Shown here: piece by piece, positions 55,785 through 64,000 of the stretch | Layout of the letters: every line of letters starts with the position of its first letter | How positions within the stretch are numbered: position 1 is the stretch's first letter | Assembly: GCF_001467955.1 (NCBI RefSeq) | Contig: NZ_LNYR01000012.1 | Coordinates: forward strand, 124,001 to 188,000 | Origin: Legionella quateirensis | Lineage (GTDB): Bacteria; Pseudomonadota; Gammaproteobacteria; Legionellales; Legionellaceae | Reading direction: 5' to 3' | Length of the DNA: 64,000 bases | Program-made: the position numbers and the translations under genes | Notes under the pieces: model-generated | What the model was told of the DNA's origin: nothing | The model's database searches: none | The model's input: the letters and a program-made list of their open reading frames with translations, nothing else

Positions 55785-58028
55785 TTACATGGACATACCT
55801 GGGGCACTCGCCGGTGGGTTTAAATGATCTCGCGAAAGCGTAAGATCGGCGGTTCTCACTTCATCAAGGCGGGTAATAGCCGCAAAATCAAACCCCGCCT
55901 CAACGCCATCCAAATAATTTACCCAGCTCTTCCGAGCCCCAAACACCGAATTCTCCGCTTCGCCTTCGCCGCGAACTAAGCTAAAATCAAAACCAAGACC
56001 AGAATGCGAAGAGCGTAGTGGGAACCAAGATTCATAAGCACCCGTATTAAAATTATAAAATGTTAAGTCACGACGCGGCAATGCTACCTCATTAAATTGG
56101 GGTGTGGGATCGAAAGACCGGTCTTTCCTACAATACTCTTGGGCGATGTGGGCGGGAACATTCCGCTGAGCCTTTCCTATATCCATCCAAGCGGCCTTCA
56201 TTGCATCCCAGTTACCTGCATAACTCCACGCATCATAGCCAGCAATGTAGACTTGCAATGCCGTTTTAAGCGCTGTCAAATCAAAATGAGCACTTTGCTG
56301 TTCTTCGCCGTTTTGGGAAAAGCTTAGTCCTTTGGCGTCGTTGACATTGATTCGTGTTAGCATCAATGCTTTTGTTTCTTCATCCATGTGGGACTCTAAC
56401 ATACGACACATATGGGTGTCTTTTGCCCAGTAGGCGTATTCATAGGCGGAACAATTGAACGTTCTACCCGAGTAATCGGTGAAAACTCCAGAGGTTCGAA
56501 GTAATGTTTGGGTATTGGCAGGTGTGGCTGTCATTAGGGCCTCTGCTTCCTCTTGACGCCCTTTGGCCACATAATTCAAAAAGCAGGCAGGATGTGCACG
56601 ACAAGCCTCTTTGGCCTCATTGGGTAGGCGCTCAAATTGCTCCACATCGATTCGTGCAAGCAAGGTCTCGACATCCATATCTACATCGCCCGCCACGGAT
56701 TCATTTCGGTGAGGTATTTCGGTAAGATGCACTGCAAAATCAGTGCGAATCTGTGTAAAATAGGCATTTTTTCTGTATGCAGCCGTTGGGTCAATGATGT
56801 CAGCAAAGTTGACGCAAATAGACCCTTGATGGGTCACAAATTTTGCCGAATCTCCTATTGCTTCTTTGTCCAAAATCATAAAGTCATCCATGTGAGGATT
56901 TTCTGCTGTAGCAGTAACGGTACGATAGTTGCGTTCAAAGGTTTGTCGAATAGCGCTCAAATCGTCTGCATGGAGTGTGCGTGATAAGCCAAATGCATCG
57001 CTATTTACATTACAAAAATTACAAATGGCTCGTTCTATGTCATCGCCAAACGTTAATGCCGAGGCTACCACACTGACTAAATCATCACTTAACTCAGGAG
57101 ATGCATCAAGAATCACTCCAAAATTGCCGCCGCTAATTCCTTTGGCTTTGCAATACACATTAAGATGCGCTAGAAAAAATTGAGTCAGTATCGATAATCG
57201 TTCTATTTTGTCGTCCGCATGCGTGGCTGCGGAAATGCTATAAAAAGGCGGGGTAGGCAGCGTTTCCCATACATCAATGGCACACGCTTCTAATAAGGCA
57301 TCCATATAATCCTCTACGGTGGCACTCGCTTCAATCCCCATCAGCGTATCGATGACCTCTTTCGTTGCAGATGTTCCATCGGTACGTTGGCTAAAATTAA
57401 TAGTTAACCCAAAGAGAGCTAAGCTTTGCTCACCTAATACCCGTTGGATGTCTGCAAAGCTTGGCTCTGAGGGTAAAGCACTTAATACCGCCGTTGTAAG
57501 CCTTGTACGTGGGTCGGTGGTTGCCACCACGGTTGTAGGAAACGTGCTATGCATAGCATTATACAAGGGTGAAAGCGGGGTACCAGCGGCATTATTAGTT
57601 CGGTTCACATTAAATACAGGATTCACGACGCGTGATAGGTAGTCCTGAACGCGAGGGCGTAATTGGATACTGTATAAATTGGACGGCCTTCCAAGAAAAG
57701 ACGTCATCGCCTTACCATAACTCAAGCGCATCGCTGAAACCGCTTTAATGTAAACTTCGATTTGAGACAGTCGCTCTTCTTTAGCTACTCGCTGTGCGTC
57801 ACCTTCCTCAAGTAATCCTATATCAAAGGCTAATGCTTCTTTATAAGCAGTTAATTCACGAAGAGCTCCGCCATCAAAAAATTCTCTTAACGCTACCGTT
57901 GCCTTGCAGGTGTTATCCGTACTGATGCTTTGCCCGCCAACAACCGGAGTCATCAGGTGAACTTTATTCGTTTTTGGGTTGATATAGATATAGCGGGGTG
58001 ATATGGGCTCTATCAATGTAATAAGCAT
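55785..58028 (-). CDS. GC-rich large protein of unknown function, putative Dot/Icm effector
   Basis: 747 residues, ATG after GAAGGAA. No signal peptide. Residues near 500-570 (FLNYVAKGRQEEAEALMTAT, TDYSGRTFNCSAYEYAYWAK, MCRMLESHM) match an ankyrin-like module found repeatedly in Legionella effectors, in which a helical hairpin precedes 'DYSGRTF...YAYWA.D.HMCRML'. The remainder is unrecognised; FNRTNNAAGTPLSPLYNAMH-like and GISGGNFGVILDASPEL stretches are notable. Base composition differs from the neighbourhood: two hand-counted 60-base lines give 36 and 29 G+C against 17 in a legK1 line. With IS481 debris beside it, recent transfer is likely. Follows the next gene in transcription order after 58 bases. 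Confidence 0.6.
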   Translation of the reverse strand: MLITLIEPISPRYIYINPKTNKVHLMTPVVGGQSISTDNTCKATVALREFFDGGALRELTAYKEALAFDIGLLEEGDAQRVAKEERLSQIEVYIKAVSAMRLSYGKAMTSFLGRPSNLYSIQLRPRVQDYLSRVVNPVFNVNRTNNAAGTPLSPLYNAMHSTFPTTVVATTDPRTRLTTAVLSALPSEPSFADIQRVLGEQSLALFGLTINFSQRTDGTSATKEVIDTLMGIEASATVEDYMDALLEACAIDVWETLPTPPFYSISAATHADDKIERLSILTQFFLAHLNVYCKAKGISGGNFGVILDASPELSDDLVSVVASALTFGDDIERAICNFCNVNSDAFGLSRTLHADDLSAIRQTFERNYRTVTATAENPHMDDFMILDKEAIGDSAKFVTHQGSICVNFADIIDPTAAYRKNAYFTQIRTDFAVHLTEIPHRNESVAGDVDMDVETLLARIDVEQFERLPNEAKEACRAHPACFLNYVAKGRQEEAEALMTATPANTQTLLRTSGVFTDYSGRTFNCSAYEYAYWAKDTHMCRMLESHMDEETKALMLTRINVNDAKGLSFSQNGEEQQSAHFDLTALKTALQVYIAGYDAWSYAGNWDAMKAAWMDIGKAQRNVPAHIAQEYCRKDRSFDPTPQFNEVALPRRDLTFYNFNTGAYESWFPLRSSHSGLGFDFSLVRGEGEAENSVFGARKSWVNYLDGVEAGFDFAAITRLDEVRTADLTLSRDHLNPPASAPGMSM

Positions 58029-58086
58029 TTTCCTTCACTCTGAACACCTTGTTATGGTAATTATAGAGCATAGTGTTTAAATTGTA

Positions 58087-60129
58087 TTATTTCATAAAGG
58101 TTTTCTTTAATGAATTATTTTCTTCTGTAGGCTCAAACTCTAACTCATCAGCTTCTAATGGATCTAAGGAATCCAACTCTAAAGTCTCGACTACTAATGG
58201 ATCTGATGTTTCCGCAACTGAACTATCTGATGCCAAAGACTGTTCGGTTGGAGATTGATGGTGTTGTTTTTGCAATCTAATTTTGTTTTCACAAATTTTT
58301 ATAACTGCGTTAATTTGATTGATATTGTTTGTATGCTCAGTAATGTGATCTTTAATTGATTCATAAGGTTGGTAAAATAAATTATCGATAAACTCCAGCA
58401 TGCTTGCTTCGTGACGTTCTCCCCACGTATTTTTTAGTCCACTTACGAGGGCAGATAGAGCAATGCATATTTTGCCCCAGAATGTTAATTCTTTTTTGGT
58501 ATGGCCTTTTTCAGCGGTACTATCCAGTATCTGATCTTTTACTGCATTTAAGGCGTCTAAGCTACCTCCCTCAATCTTTTTTTGCTGAGCAACAGTTAAA
58601 TTGGGCAAGGTCTTTATGTCAATTTTTCCTTCAAGAACTTCTCCATCAACCAGTATTTTATAATTAAATATATTTTTTGAGGATTGTTCAAAATATAAAA
58701 TATGTTCTTGAGCAGGCGCCTCATTATTCAAAGATGACATAAGCCTGAACTCATAATCTGCATTTCTATACGGGGTTAATTGCTTTTTGATGTTTGCGAT
58801 TTCTTTCAGTTTTTGAGCTGGATCCAGGTCACTTTTATAAGCCAGATTTAATACTTTATTAATTATTTGGGTAGTTACATCTACATAATCCGGAATATCT
58901 AACTTTCCATTATTATTCACAAGATTATAAGATCGGGCAATCGTAACCAGATCAGTATAGAGATTTGCTTCTTGCCAATCTTCTTTTGTTCCTATGATTT
59001 TAATTAATTGCTCTATATCCTCAGTCACGTCTTTAGTATTTTTAAAATCAACTATGATGCGATTCAGTTCCTGGAAAGGGGGATGTTCATTTATAACATC
59101 AACTATGGGTCTTTTTTCAATATCAAGTAGAGGATCGGTACACTTGATTCCGGTCTTTATCCTTAAAAAGCCATCTTTTGTTACTTTGTTACCCAAAGAT
59201 TCCTGAAAATAGTTAAAGCCATACCGTTCCAATTCCTTTTTACTGATTCCAATTTGATGGCAATATTCACCCAATTCCTGAGTGGTTTTTTTAACAAGAT
59301 CCACATCAAATTGCTTTCGATCCTGGGATAAATTGAATTCAATTGTTAATAGTAGTTGATGTAAATGTCGTGGACTCATTAAAGGAAAGCGTTCAGAATT
59401 CACTTTATCCAAAATTTGTTCTTTGATTTTTAAAAAACCAATTAATGCTGATCTTCTATAACTGTCTACTCTAACCTGAACGGAGGGGTCATTTCTATCC
59501 CATTGATAAGAGACTTTACTGCGAACCGCCATGCGTTCATAAAAAGTATCTGCTTCATAAAGCCCGGCTTCTACTAAAGCCCATTTAGAACGTTCCATTG
59601 TGGTAATACCATCCCTTTGAATTCGATTGACATCAATAATAACGTTTCTTAAGCGTCCGGTGACTGTCGCATGTATCCCTTTTTTTCCCAACAAAGAATG
59701 CAATCGCGCAGCATAACTGTCTCTGCCTTGTTCACCTCCGCGACCGCCATTACATATTTCCATGGTAATATTAAGTGAGCCTTTACCAGGAGCAAAATTA
59801 ACTTTATTAATCGATTTCTCAAGATAATCGGCAAGTTCAGTATAAACTGCTCCTGGCATTGATGCGTAATTAGGAGCACCATGACCCCAGACGTATATTT
59901 TATCTTCAGGAGTTAACGAATTGAGAATTTTTTTATCGTGTTCTGTTGGTTCAGTGCCTTTCCAGCTCATATATTGATTTTCGCTGATATCACATGGATA
60001 GATGACTTCAATATCAAGAGCATCACCATCCAATCCTTTATTTTCTTCAACTGTTCGCATGCGCCTGATAAAAGCATTTACTTCTTCAGCTTCGGCACTG
60101 TCAAAACATAAAACTACTCTTTTTGCCAT
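58087..60129 (-). CDS. Putative effector with C80/caspase-like cysteine protease domain
   Basis: 680 residues. The N-terminal 165 residues resemble the self-cleaving protease domain (C80, clan CD) of MARTX and large clostridial toxins: EDKIYVWGHGAPNY (His 83), LADYLEKS, ITMEICNGGRGG (Cys 126), SYAARLHSLLGKKGI and ATVTGRL. The His-Gly and hydrophobic-strand-Cys order and spacing are as expected for a clan CD dyad. The middle 450 residues are helical and unrecognised. The last 45 residues are a strongly acidic block (ETLELDSLDPLEADELEFEP), a textbook Dot/Icm E-block type signal. It likely leads a transcript with the GC-rich gene downstream. Protease activity is inferred. Confidence 0.6.
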   Translation of the reverse strand: MAKRVVLCFDSAEAEEVNAFIRRMRTVEENKGLDGDALDIEVIYPCDISENQYMSWKGTEPTEHDKKILNSLTPEDKIYVWGHGAPNYASMPGAVYTELADYLEKSINKVNFAPGKGSLNITMEICNGGRGGEQGRDSYAARLHSLLGKKGIHATVTGRLRNVIIDVNRIQRDGITTMERSKWALVEAGLYEADTFYERMAVRSKVSYQWDRNDPSVQVRVDSYRRSALIGFLKIKEQILDKVNSERFPLMSPRHLHQLLLTIEFNLSQDRKQFDVDLVKKTTQELGEYCHQIGISKKELERYGFNYFQESLGNKVTKDGFLRIKTGIKCTDPLLDIEKRPIVDVINEHPPFQELNRIIVDFKNTKDVTEDIEQLIKIIGTKEDWQEANLYTDLVTIARSYNLVNNNGKLDIPDYVDVTTQIINKVLNLAYKSDLDPAQKLKEIANIKKQLTPYRNADYEFRLMSSLNNEAPAQEHILYFEQSSKNIFNYKILVDGEVLEGKIDIKTLPNLTVAQQKKIEGGSLDALNAVKDQILDSTAEKGHTKKELTFWGKICIALSALVSGLKNTWGERHEASMLEFIDNLFYQPYESIKDHITEHTNNINQINAVIKICENKIRLQKQHHQSPTEQSLASDSSVAETSDPLVVETLELDSLDPLEADELEFEPTEENNSLKKTFMK

Positions 60130-60263
60130 AATGAATTAGTATAAAAGGTATGGGTTTAATTTGATTATAGTATATGTGATGCATCGTTGATTTTAATGAG
60201 ACAGATGTGGTTGAATTAAGTCACTACTAATGTATTCATAGCGAGCAGACAGATATTGGTTTA

Positions 60264-61109
60264 TTATTTAAACCAAGTATAGTTCACATCATTTTTAGCA
60301 AAAAACATTTGCTTCAGACCGTAAAATTCATGTTCAAAATAAAGTTCTGCTGGTTTATGATTAATTAAATCGAGTAAACCTTTTTGCGCTATTGATGTAT
60401 ATAAGTCGTGAATGGTGCTGTAAAGAAAATTGAATTTTTGTCGTGTTTCAGCAACATCTAAACGCGAACCTGGAGCAACACGATCACCGTGACTATCAAT
60501 AAGTGCATGTCGTTTAATTACCTCCTTGATTCCATCGATATAATTTATTAATTTTAAATACTCGATATTGTTGGGCTTGGTAATCGAATTGGTTATGCCG
60601 GAATAAATGTTCTCTGCGTGATGTAGTGCACCAACTTCAGCAATTAATAATTGACTGCTTATTTTCAAGAATAAACAATCATCAATAAATCGCTCTGTTT
60701 GTTGCAGATGCTTATTAATGTGGTCAAGCTTTACGGAATCGATTGTATTGTTTTTCATAGCGATTAATTTTGATTGTCTTTCTAATAATGCCTTTTTCAC
60801 AAAAGCAATCAGGGATGCATTGGCCTGATTTGCATTTTTTTTATAGATTTTGGTTTCTACCTCGCCGTTCGATCGCGACATAATTACTTCCAGATCAATT
60901 TCAGGTGACCTTAATCGTTTGCCTTTGGGGATGACATCATAATAATTAATCATCGCCTCATCTTTTATTTTTTCTCTCCATTCCTCAGGCACGGCTTTAT
61001 TTTTCACCAAATACACTGCAATAGTATCAAGTGTGCGATGGACCAATTTTTTTTGTGCACGCAGTATATTTTTATGTTCTTCTGATAGTGTAAAAAGTTT
61101 CAATCGCAT
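60264..61109 (-). CDS. Unknown helical protein
   Basis: 281 residues, no membrane segment or signal peptide. Mostly predicted helix, with KNILRAQKKLVHRTLDTIAV near the start, DVIPKGKRLRSPEIDLEVIM, then Lys-rich and Glu-rich helices. I do not recognise a family. Its place between a putative protease effector and a LysR gene, with no housekeeping neighbours, hints at an accessory or effector role, but nothing in the sequence proves it. Confidence 0.5.
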   Translation of the reverse strand: MRLKLFTLSEEHKNILRAQKKLVHRTLDTIAVYLVKNKAVPEEWREKIKDEAMINYYDVIPKGKRLRSPEIDLEVIMSRSNGEVETKIYKKNANQANASLIAFVKKALLERQSKLIAMKNNTIDSVKLDHINKHLQQTERFIDDCLFLKISSQLLIAEVGALHHAENIYSGITNSITKPNNIEYLKLINYIDGIKEVIKRHALIDSHGDRVAPGSRLDVAETRQKFNFLYSTIHDLYTSIAQKGLLDLINHKPAELYFEHEFYGLKQMFFAKNDVNYTWFK

Positions 61110-61252
61110 AATATATGTACTTCTTGTGAGTCCTATTTTCAGTTTAATTATAGAGCATCAAAAGACTATGCATTTTTTTTACGTGATGAATTGAGTACTA
61201 GCTAAAAATCAATAATTCAAATTTTATTTAAAACGTCTTTCACGTCCATCAG

Positions 61253-62176
61253 TCATTCTTGAGCAATATGCGCGGTACAATGCGTTTTAATATCTTCGGC
61301 AATAAAATCAATAAATGCACGTACTGCTGGAATCAAACCACGCCTGGATGGATAAATAACATAGAGACTAGCCTCCGGTAACGACCATTCAGATAATACA
61401 GGCACTAATTGACCAGCTTTCATTTCTTCTCGATAGAGTTCTTCGGGCAGTAAAGTAATACCCAAGTGAGATAAAGCCGCTTGCTTCAGCACTAACCAAT
61501 CATTGCTTTCTAATAAGGGTTGAAAATTAATGTTAATTTGATGACCATCTCTATGAGTTAAAGAGTATTGAGCAATCCCTTCATTACGTGTTTTGGCAAA
61601 ACAATTAAAATTAACCAGATCTTGTGGTGATTCCGGGTAGCCGTATTCATATAGATATTCAGGGCTTGCCAGTAAAGAACTTGTACTCAATCCTAATTTC
61701 CTTACTACAAGACTGGAGTCATTGAAATTATTGGATTGAAATCGAATGGCAACATCAAAGCCTTCCTGAATCAGATCGACTGAGCGATCTGTGGCATTGA
61801 GCAGTATGTGTACGTCTTTAAAGCGTTTCATGAATCGGGTAATGGTTTGGGCGAACGATGATTGGGCAAATAATGCAGGGCAGGTCACACGAATTCGGCC
61901 GCGCGGGGTACTCTGTACTTGTAATGCTGCTTCTTGTGCGTTTTCTGCTTCACTAACCATGGCTTTGCAATGTTGATAAAAAATTTGGCCAATATCCGTT
62001 AATGCAAGCTTTCTTGTAGATCGATGAAGAAGACGTACACCTAAATGCTCTTCCAGGTCGCTGATTCGTCGACTGATTTTTGATTTGGTAATTCCTATGC
62101 TTTGTCCAGCTTTTGTAAAATTACCGTGTTCTACAATAAGATAGAAAAAATACAAATCATTAAGATCCCACAGCAT
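61253..62176 (-). CDS. LysR-family transcriptional regulator, divergent from azoR
   Basis: 307 residues. The HTH is clear: NFTKAGQSIGITKSKISRRI, DLEEHLGVRLLHRSTRKLAL. Then the two-lobed inducer-binding domain (GRIRVTCPALFAQSSFAQTI, GFDVAIRF, LTLLPEELYREE-like). It sits head to head with an azoreductase gene over about 147 bases, the classic layout for a LysR protein controlling its neighbour. The inducer might be a quinone or electrophile, judged only from the neighbour. Confidence 0.9.
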   Translation of the reverse strand: MLWDLNDLYFFYLIVEHGNFTKAGQSIGITKSKISRRISDLEEHLGVRLLHRSTRKLALTDIGQIFYQHCKAMVSEAENAQEAALQVQSTPRGRIRVTCPALFAQSSFAQTITRFMKRFKDVHILLNATDRSVDLIQEGFDVAIRFQSNNFNDSSLVVRKLGLSTSSLLASPEYLYEYGYPESPQDLVNFNCFAKTRNEGIAQYSLTHRDGHQININFQPLLESNDWLVLKQAALSHLGITLLPEELYREEMKAGQLVPVLSEWSLPEASLYVIYPSRRGLIPAVRAFIDFIAEDIKTHCTAHIAQE

Positions 62177-62265
62177 GTTATTCTCATATTTAGATTGTCT
62201 ATAGTACTATTATAACAGTTATTAGTATCTAAAATAGGACAATGTTTCGCAAAATACTTATCTAA

Positions 62266-62312
62266 TCATTTATTGGTTCAAATACTATGATAATAATAGA
62301 ACCAATAAATGA
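62266..62312 (+). promoter_or_regulatory. Perfect 14-bp inverted repeat next to the azoR ribosome site
   Basis: TCATTTATTGGTTC (62266-62279) is exactly complementary to GAACCAATAAATGA (62299-62312). The right arm runs into the GAGGA ribosome site (62311-62315). It could be a regulator's operator or a hairpin that masks translation start. Confidence 0.55.
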
Positions 62313-62323
62313 GGAATGATGAA

Positions 62324-62943
62324 ATGAACTTATTAGCAATTGACTCCAGTATATTAAACAAGGCATCTGTTTCTCGACAGCTAACCCATAGCTTTATTAG
62401 TCAATGGCAACAGCTTTATCCTGAAACTCAAGTGACTTATCGAGACTTACATGCCCAACCGATTAATCATTTATCGCAGAATATTCTTAGTGCCTATAAT
62501 GCCGATCCCGCACAGATTTCTCCGCTAATCAAAGAAGAACTGGAATTATCCGGGCAATTAGTTTCAGAATTTTTGAACGCTGAGGTACTGGTTATAGGTG
62601 CTCCTATGTATAACTTCTCTGTATCATCTCAATTAAAAGCCTGGATTGATCGTGTTTTGGTTGCAGGAAAAACGTTTAAATACATTGATGGCAAAGTGCA
62701 TGGGCTAGCCACTGGAAAGCAGGCTTTTATAATTTCCAGTCGAGGTGGATATTATAATTCAGAACCTATGTTAAGCCTTGATCATCAGGAACGCTATTTA
62801 ACTACGGTTTTAAATTTTGTAGGCATTAACGAGATACACTTTATCAGGGCAGAAGGGTGAACATAGGGGAACAGATACGAAATCAAGCGTTACACCATGC
62901 AGAAACAAGGATAAAACAACTATTGGAATTACAGGTTGCTTAA
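62324..62943 (+). pseudogene. azoR: FMN-dependent NADH-azoreductase AzoR, frameshifted near the C-terminus
   Basis: ATG 62324 follows GAGGA. The frame has LLAIDSSILNKASVSRQLTH, EVLVIGAPMYNFSVSSQLKAW, IDRVLVAGKTF and AFIISSRGGYY, the flavodoxin-like AzoR motifs. It stops at 62858-62860 right after HFIRAEG. In the next frame the missing tail follows at once: VNIGEQIRNQALHHAETRIK and QLLELQVA, ending at 62943. Adding one G to the GGG run at 62855-62857 restores about 206 residues, the normal AzoR length. The truncated form keeps most of the fold. The family reduces quinones and azo dyes. Confidence 0.75.
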
Positions 62944-62987
62944 ATTGTTTTCAATAGTTCTGGATTGAGTTTCAATCAGATAACCGT

Positions 62988-63024
62988 CCTTAAGTGAGTT
63001 GGCTGTTACGCTGCTCTCTTAAGG
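62988..63024. terminator. Possible hairpin downstream of azoR
   Basis: CCTTAAGTGAG pairs with CTCTCTTAAGG in ten of eleven positions around a 15-base loop. No T-run follows on the plus strand, so the assignment is weak. Confidence 0.3.
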
Positions 63025-63148
63025 GGGAATCCTGGATTTAAATATGCTATTCAGGATTTGCTCATCACTATTGAACCCCTCCTTTTGTAACATAAATATT
63101 ACAAATTAGTTAACAAAATCATAAAATGTTACCATATTGTTAAGAACA

Positions 63149-63181
63149 GTTAATATTTCGTTAAGTATTGAATGATATTAT
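63149..63181 (+). promoter_or_regulatory. PmrA-box-like element with -10 upstream of the 63212 gene
   Basis: Half-sites GTTAATATT (63149-63157) and GTTAAGTAT (63160-63168) are separated by TC. A -10-like TATTAT lies at 63176-63181, seven bases downstream, the same spacing as the box at 3527. A third GTTAA begins at 63139. The second half-site departs from consensus in a few bases. Confidence 0.6.
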
Positions 63182-63211
63182 TGTGCTGAACTTAACCAAA
63201 GCGGAGAAATC

Positions 63212-64000
63212 ATGTCAATACTTTCGAGTCTTTATTCAGGGTTACAAAATTCATTTAGCGCCGTAACCTCAGCTATAAGCAATACCGGATCTCGAATCCT
63301 CAAGGGTGCAACTAGTGCGGTTGGAGGTTTAATAGGCAGAACTTCAGCAGGAGTGATCATGGAAGAAATTATGCCTGCTAGTAACAAACCAGAGTCTGAA
63401 AAGGTAACAGAGCCAAATGGAGTAGTTGAAACAATTCAAGATTTATTGGGTAAAGCCGGTTCTGCAGCAACTGAATTAGTCAATCAAACCAAAAAACGAG
63501 TCGTTAAGGAGGTAGCAATGGCAGCTTTTGATACAACGTTGAATGAAATAAAGGGGCATGTTGTCGAAGGTGTAGCATCTTTAGGTGCTCAACTTGGACA
63601 GAGCGCTGCGGAAAAATTGGAATCAGTGATAACTGAAGGTTCACTATCTTTAGATTCAACCCTGGGTACTATAGGGAAGAAATTTAGAGATTTATTAGCA
63701 GCCTATAAAGAAAAGATTGATACTAACTTACAAAAAAGTGATTTATCTGCTTCTGAACAATTAGGATATAATCTTGCAAATCTGTTGCATGATAAATTAT
63801 CTGATTTAGGCGATGCATGCTTTCAAGCAAAAAAGCTATCTATAGATGCCTTTAAGCAGCAGAGCACTGACACTATCAATAGAGCTAAACCAGCTATAGA
63901 AAAAGAGTTAGGAGCAGTATTTGTAAACTTGTTGTTAACTCCCATTACTTCGTTCTTGCAAGGCTTAATGACTAATGTAATGAAGAGCATCTTTAGTTTC
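63212..64000 (+). CDS. Helical, amphipathic putative effector, truncated by the window edge
   Basis: 263 codons without a stop, starting at ATG 63212 with GGAG five bases upstream. It begins MSILSSLYSGLQNSFSAVTS and continues with repeated Gly/Ala/Ser-rich amphipathic helices (AGSAATELVNQTKKRVVKEV, GVASLGAQLGQSAAEKLES) and a Lys/Gln-rich coil, like apolipoprotein or late-embryogenesis-type helices. No signal peptide. The visible end becomes hydrophobic (FVNLLLTPITSFLQGLMTNV), so a membrane part may follow. I recognise no family. The PmrA-like box upstream is the main reason to suspect a Dot/Icm substrate. Confidence 0.6.
   Translation, partial: MSILSSLYSGLQNSFSAVTSAISNTGSRILKGATSAVGGLIGRTSAGVIMEEIMPASNKPESEKVTEPNGVVETIQDLLGKAGSAATELVNQTKKRVVKEVAMAAFDTTLNEIKGHVVEGVASLGAQLGQSAAEKLESVITEGSLSLDSTLGTIGKKFRDLLAAYKEKIDTNLQKSDLSASEQLGYNLANLLHDKLSDLGDACFQAKKLSIDAFKQQSTDTINRAKPAIEKELGAVFVNLLLTPITSFLQGLMTNVMKSIFSF

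Noticed and set aside
56637..57642. Several open frames of 73-115 codons on the plus strand opposite the GC-rich gene
   Set aside because: They are antisense shadows produced by higher GC; the minus-strand frame has coherent protein features.
1..64000. tRNA, rRNA or prophage genes
   Set aside because: No cloverleaf-type, ribosomal or phage structural sequence was found by reading; the only mobile-element trace is the IS481 remnant.

Overview
The window is a chromosomal segment of a Legionella species. The case rests on several independent things: an AT-rich core-gene backbone (SecA, RelA, RlmD, RecJ, AspS, biotin operon); a PlcA-type phospholipase C beside rlmD and relA; a LegK1-like Ser/Thr kinase; two genes with a SidE/Lem10-type phosphodiesterase fold; an OXA-type class D beta-lactamase; and several large proteins with eukaryote-like or toxin-like domains and the acidic tails typical of Dot/Icm (type IVB) substrates. 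From memory, plcA-rlmD-relA ... secA ... bio ... legK1 follows the L. pneumophila order around lpg1455-lpg1483. The species cannot be fixed from sequence alone.

Layout. 1-333 is the 3' end of rluB. 0.6-9.7 kb is accessory: a TIKI/ChaN-like putative effector, a SET-domain methyltransferase with a C-terminal membrane anchor, a gene behind a near-consensus PmrA box, an Hpt module left over from a decayed hybrid histidine kinase, then enzymes (gamma-glutamylcyclotransferase-like, class V aminotransferase, choloylglycine-hydrolase family, lipoprotein EEP hydrolase) and a frameshifted remnant at 8.6 kb. 9.9-25.5 kb is mostly core: plcA, rlmD, relA, an integral membrane protein, an Mth938-fold protein, alaC, recJ, dusA, secA, mutT. 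25.5-31.3 kb reads leftward: an EEP hydrolase, zapD, coaE, a Cys-rich secreted protein, an EAL phosphodiesterase and bioA; bioA to coaE overlap end to end. 31.4-34.8 kb is bioBFHD, divergent from bioA. 35.0-41.3 kb holds an FmdB-type zinc ribbon protein, a DUF502 membrane protein, aspS, an mscK-type channel and mutH.

41.4-64.0 kb is an effector-rich accessory region. It has two tandem SidE-type phosphodiesterase-fold genes, two convergent genes of unknown function, legK1, a hotdog protein, two MFS transporters, a VOC protein, a class D beta-lactamase, an unknown putative nucleotide-sugar-fold protein, an IS481-family transposase remnant, a GC-rich 747-aa protein, a large protein with a C80/caspase-like protease domain and an acidic C-terminal tail, an unknown protein, a LysR regulator divergent from a frameshifted azoR, and a truncated helical protein at the right edge behind a second PmrA-box-like element.

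The best leads are the two PmrA boxes with identical spacing to a -10 element, the PDE-fold pair (one with a large unexplained C-terminal half), the C80-like protease with its GC-rich partner next to IS debris, and four decaying genes caught at different stages. No rRNA, tRNA or CRISPR array was seen.
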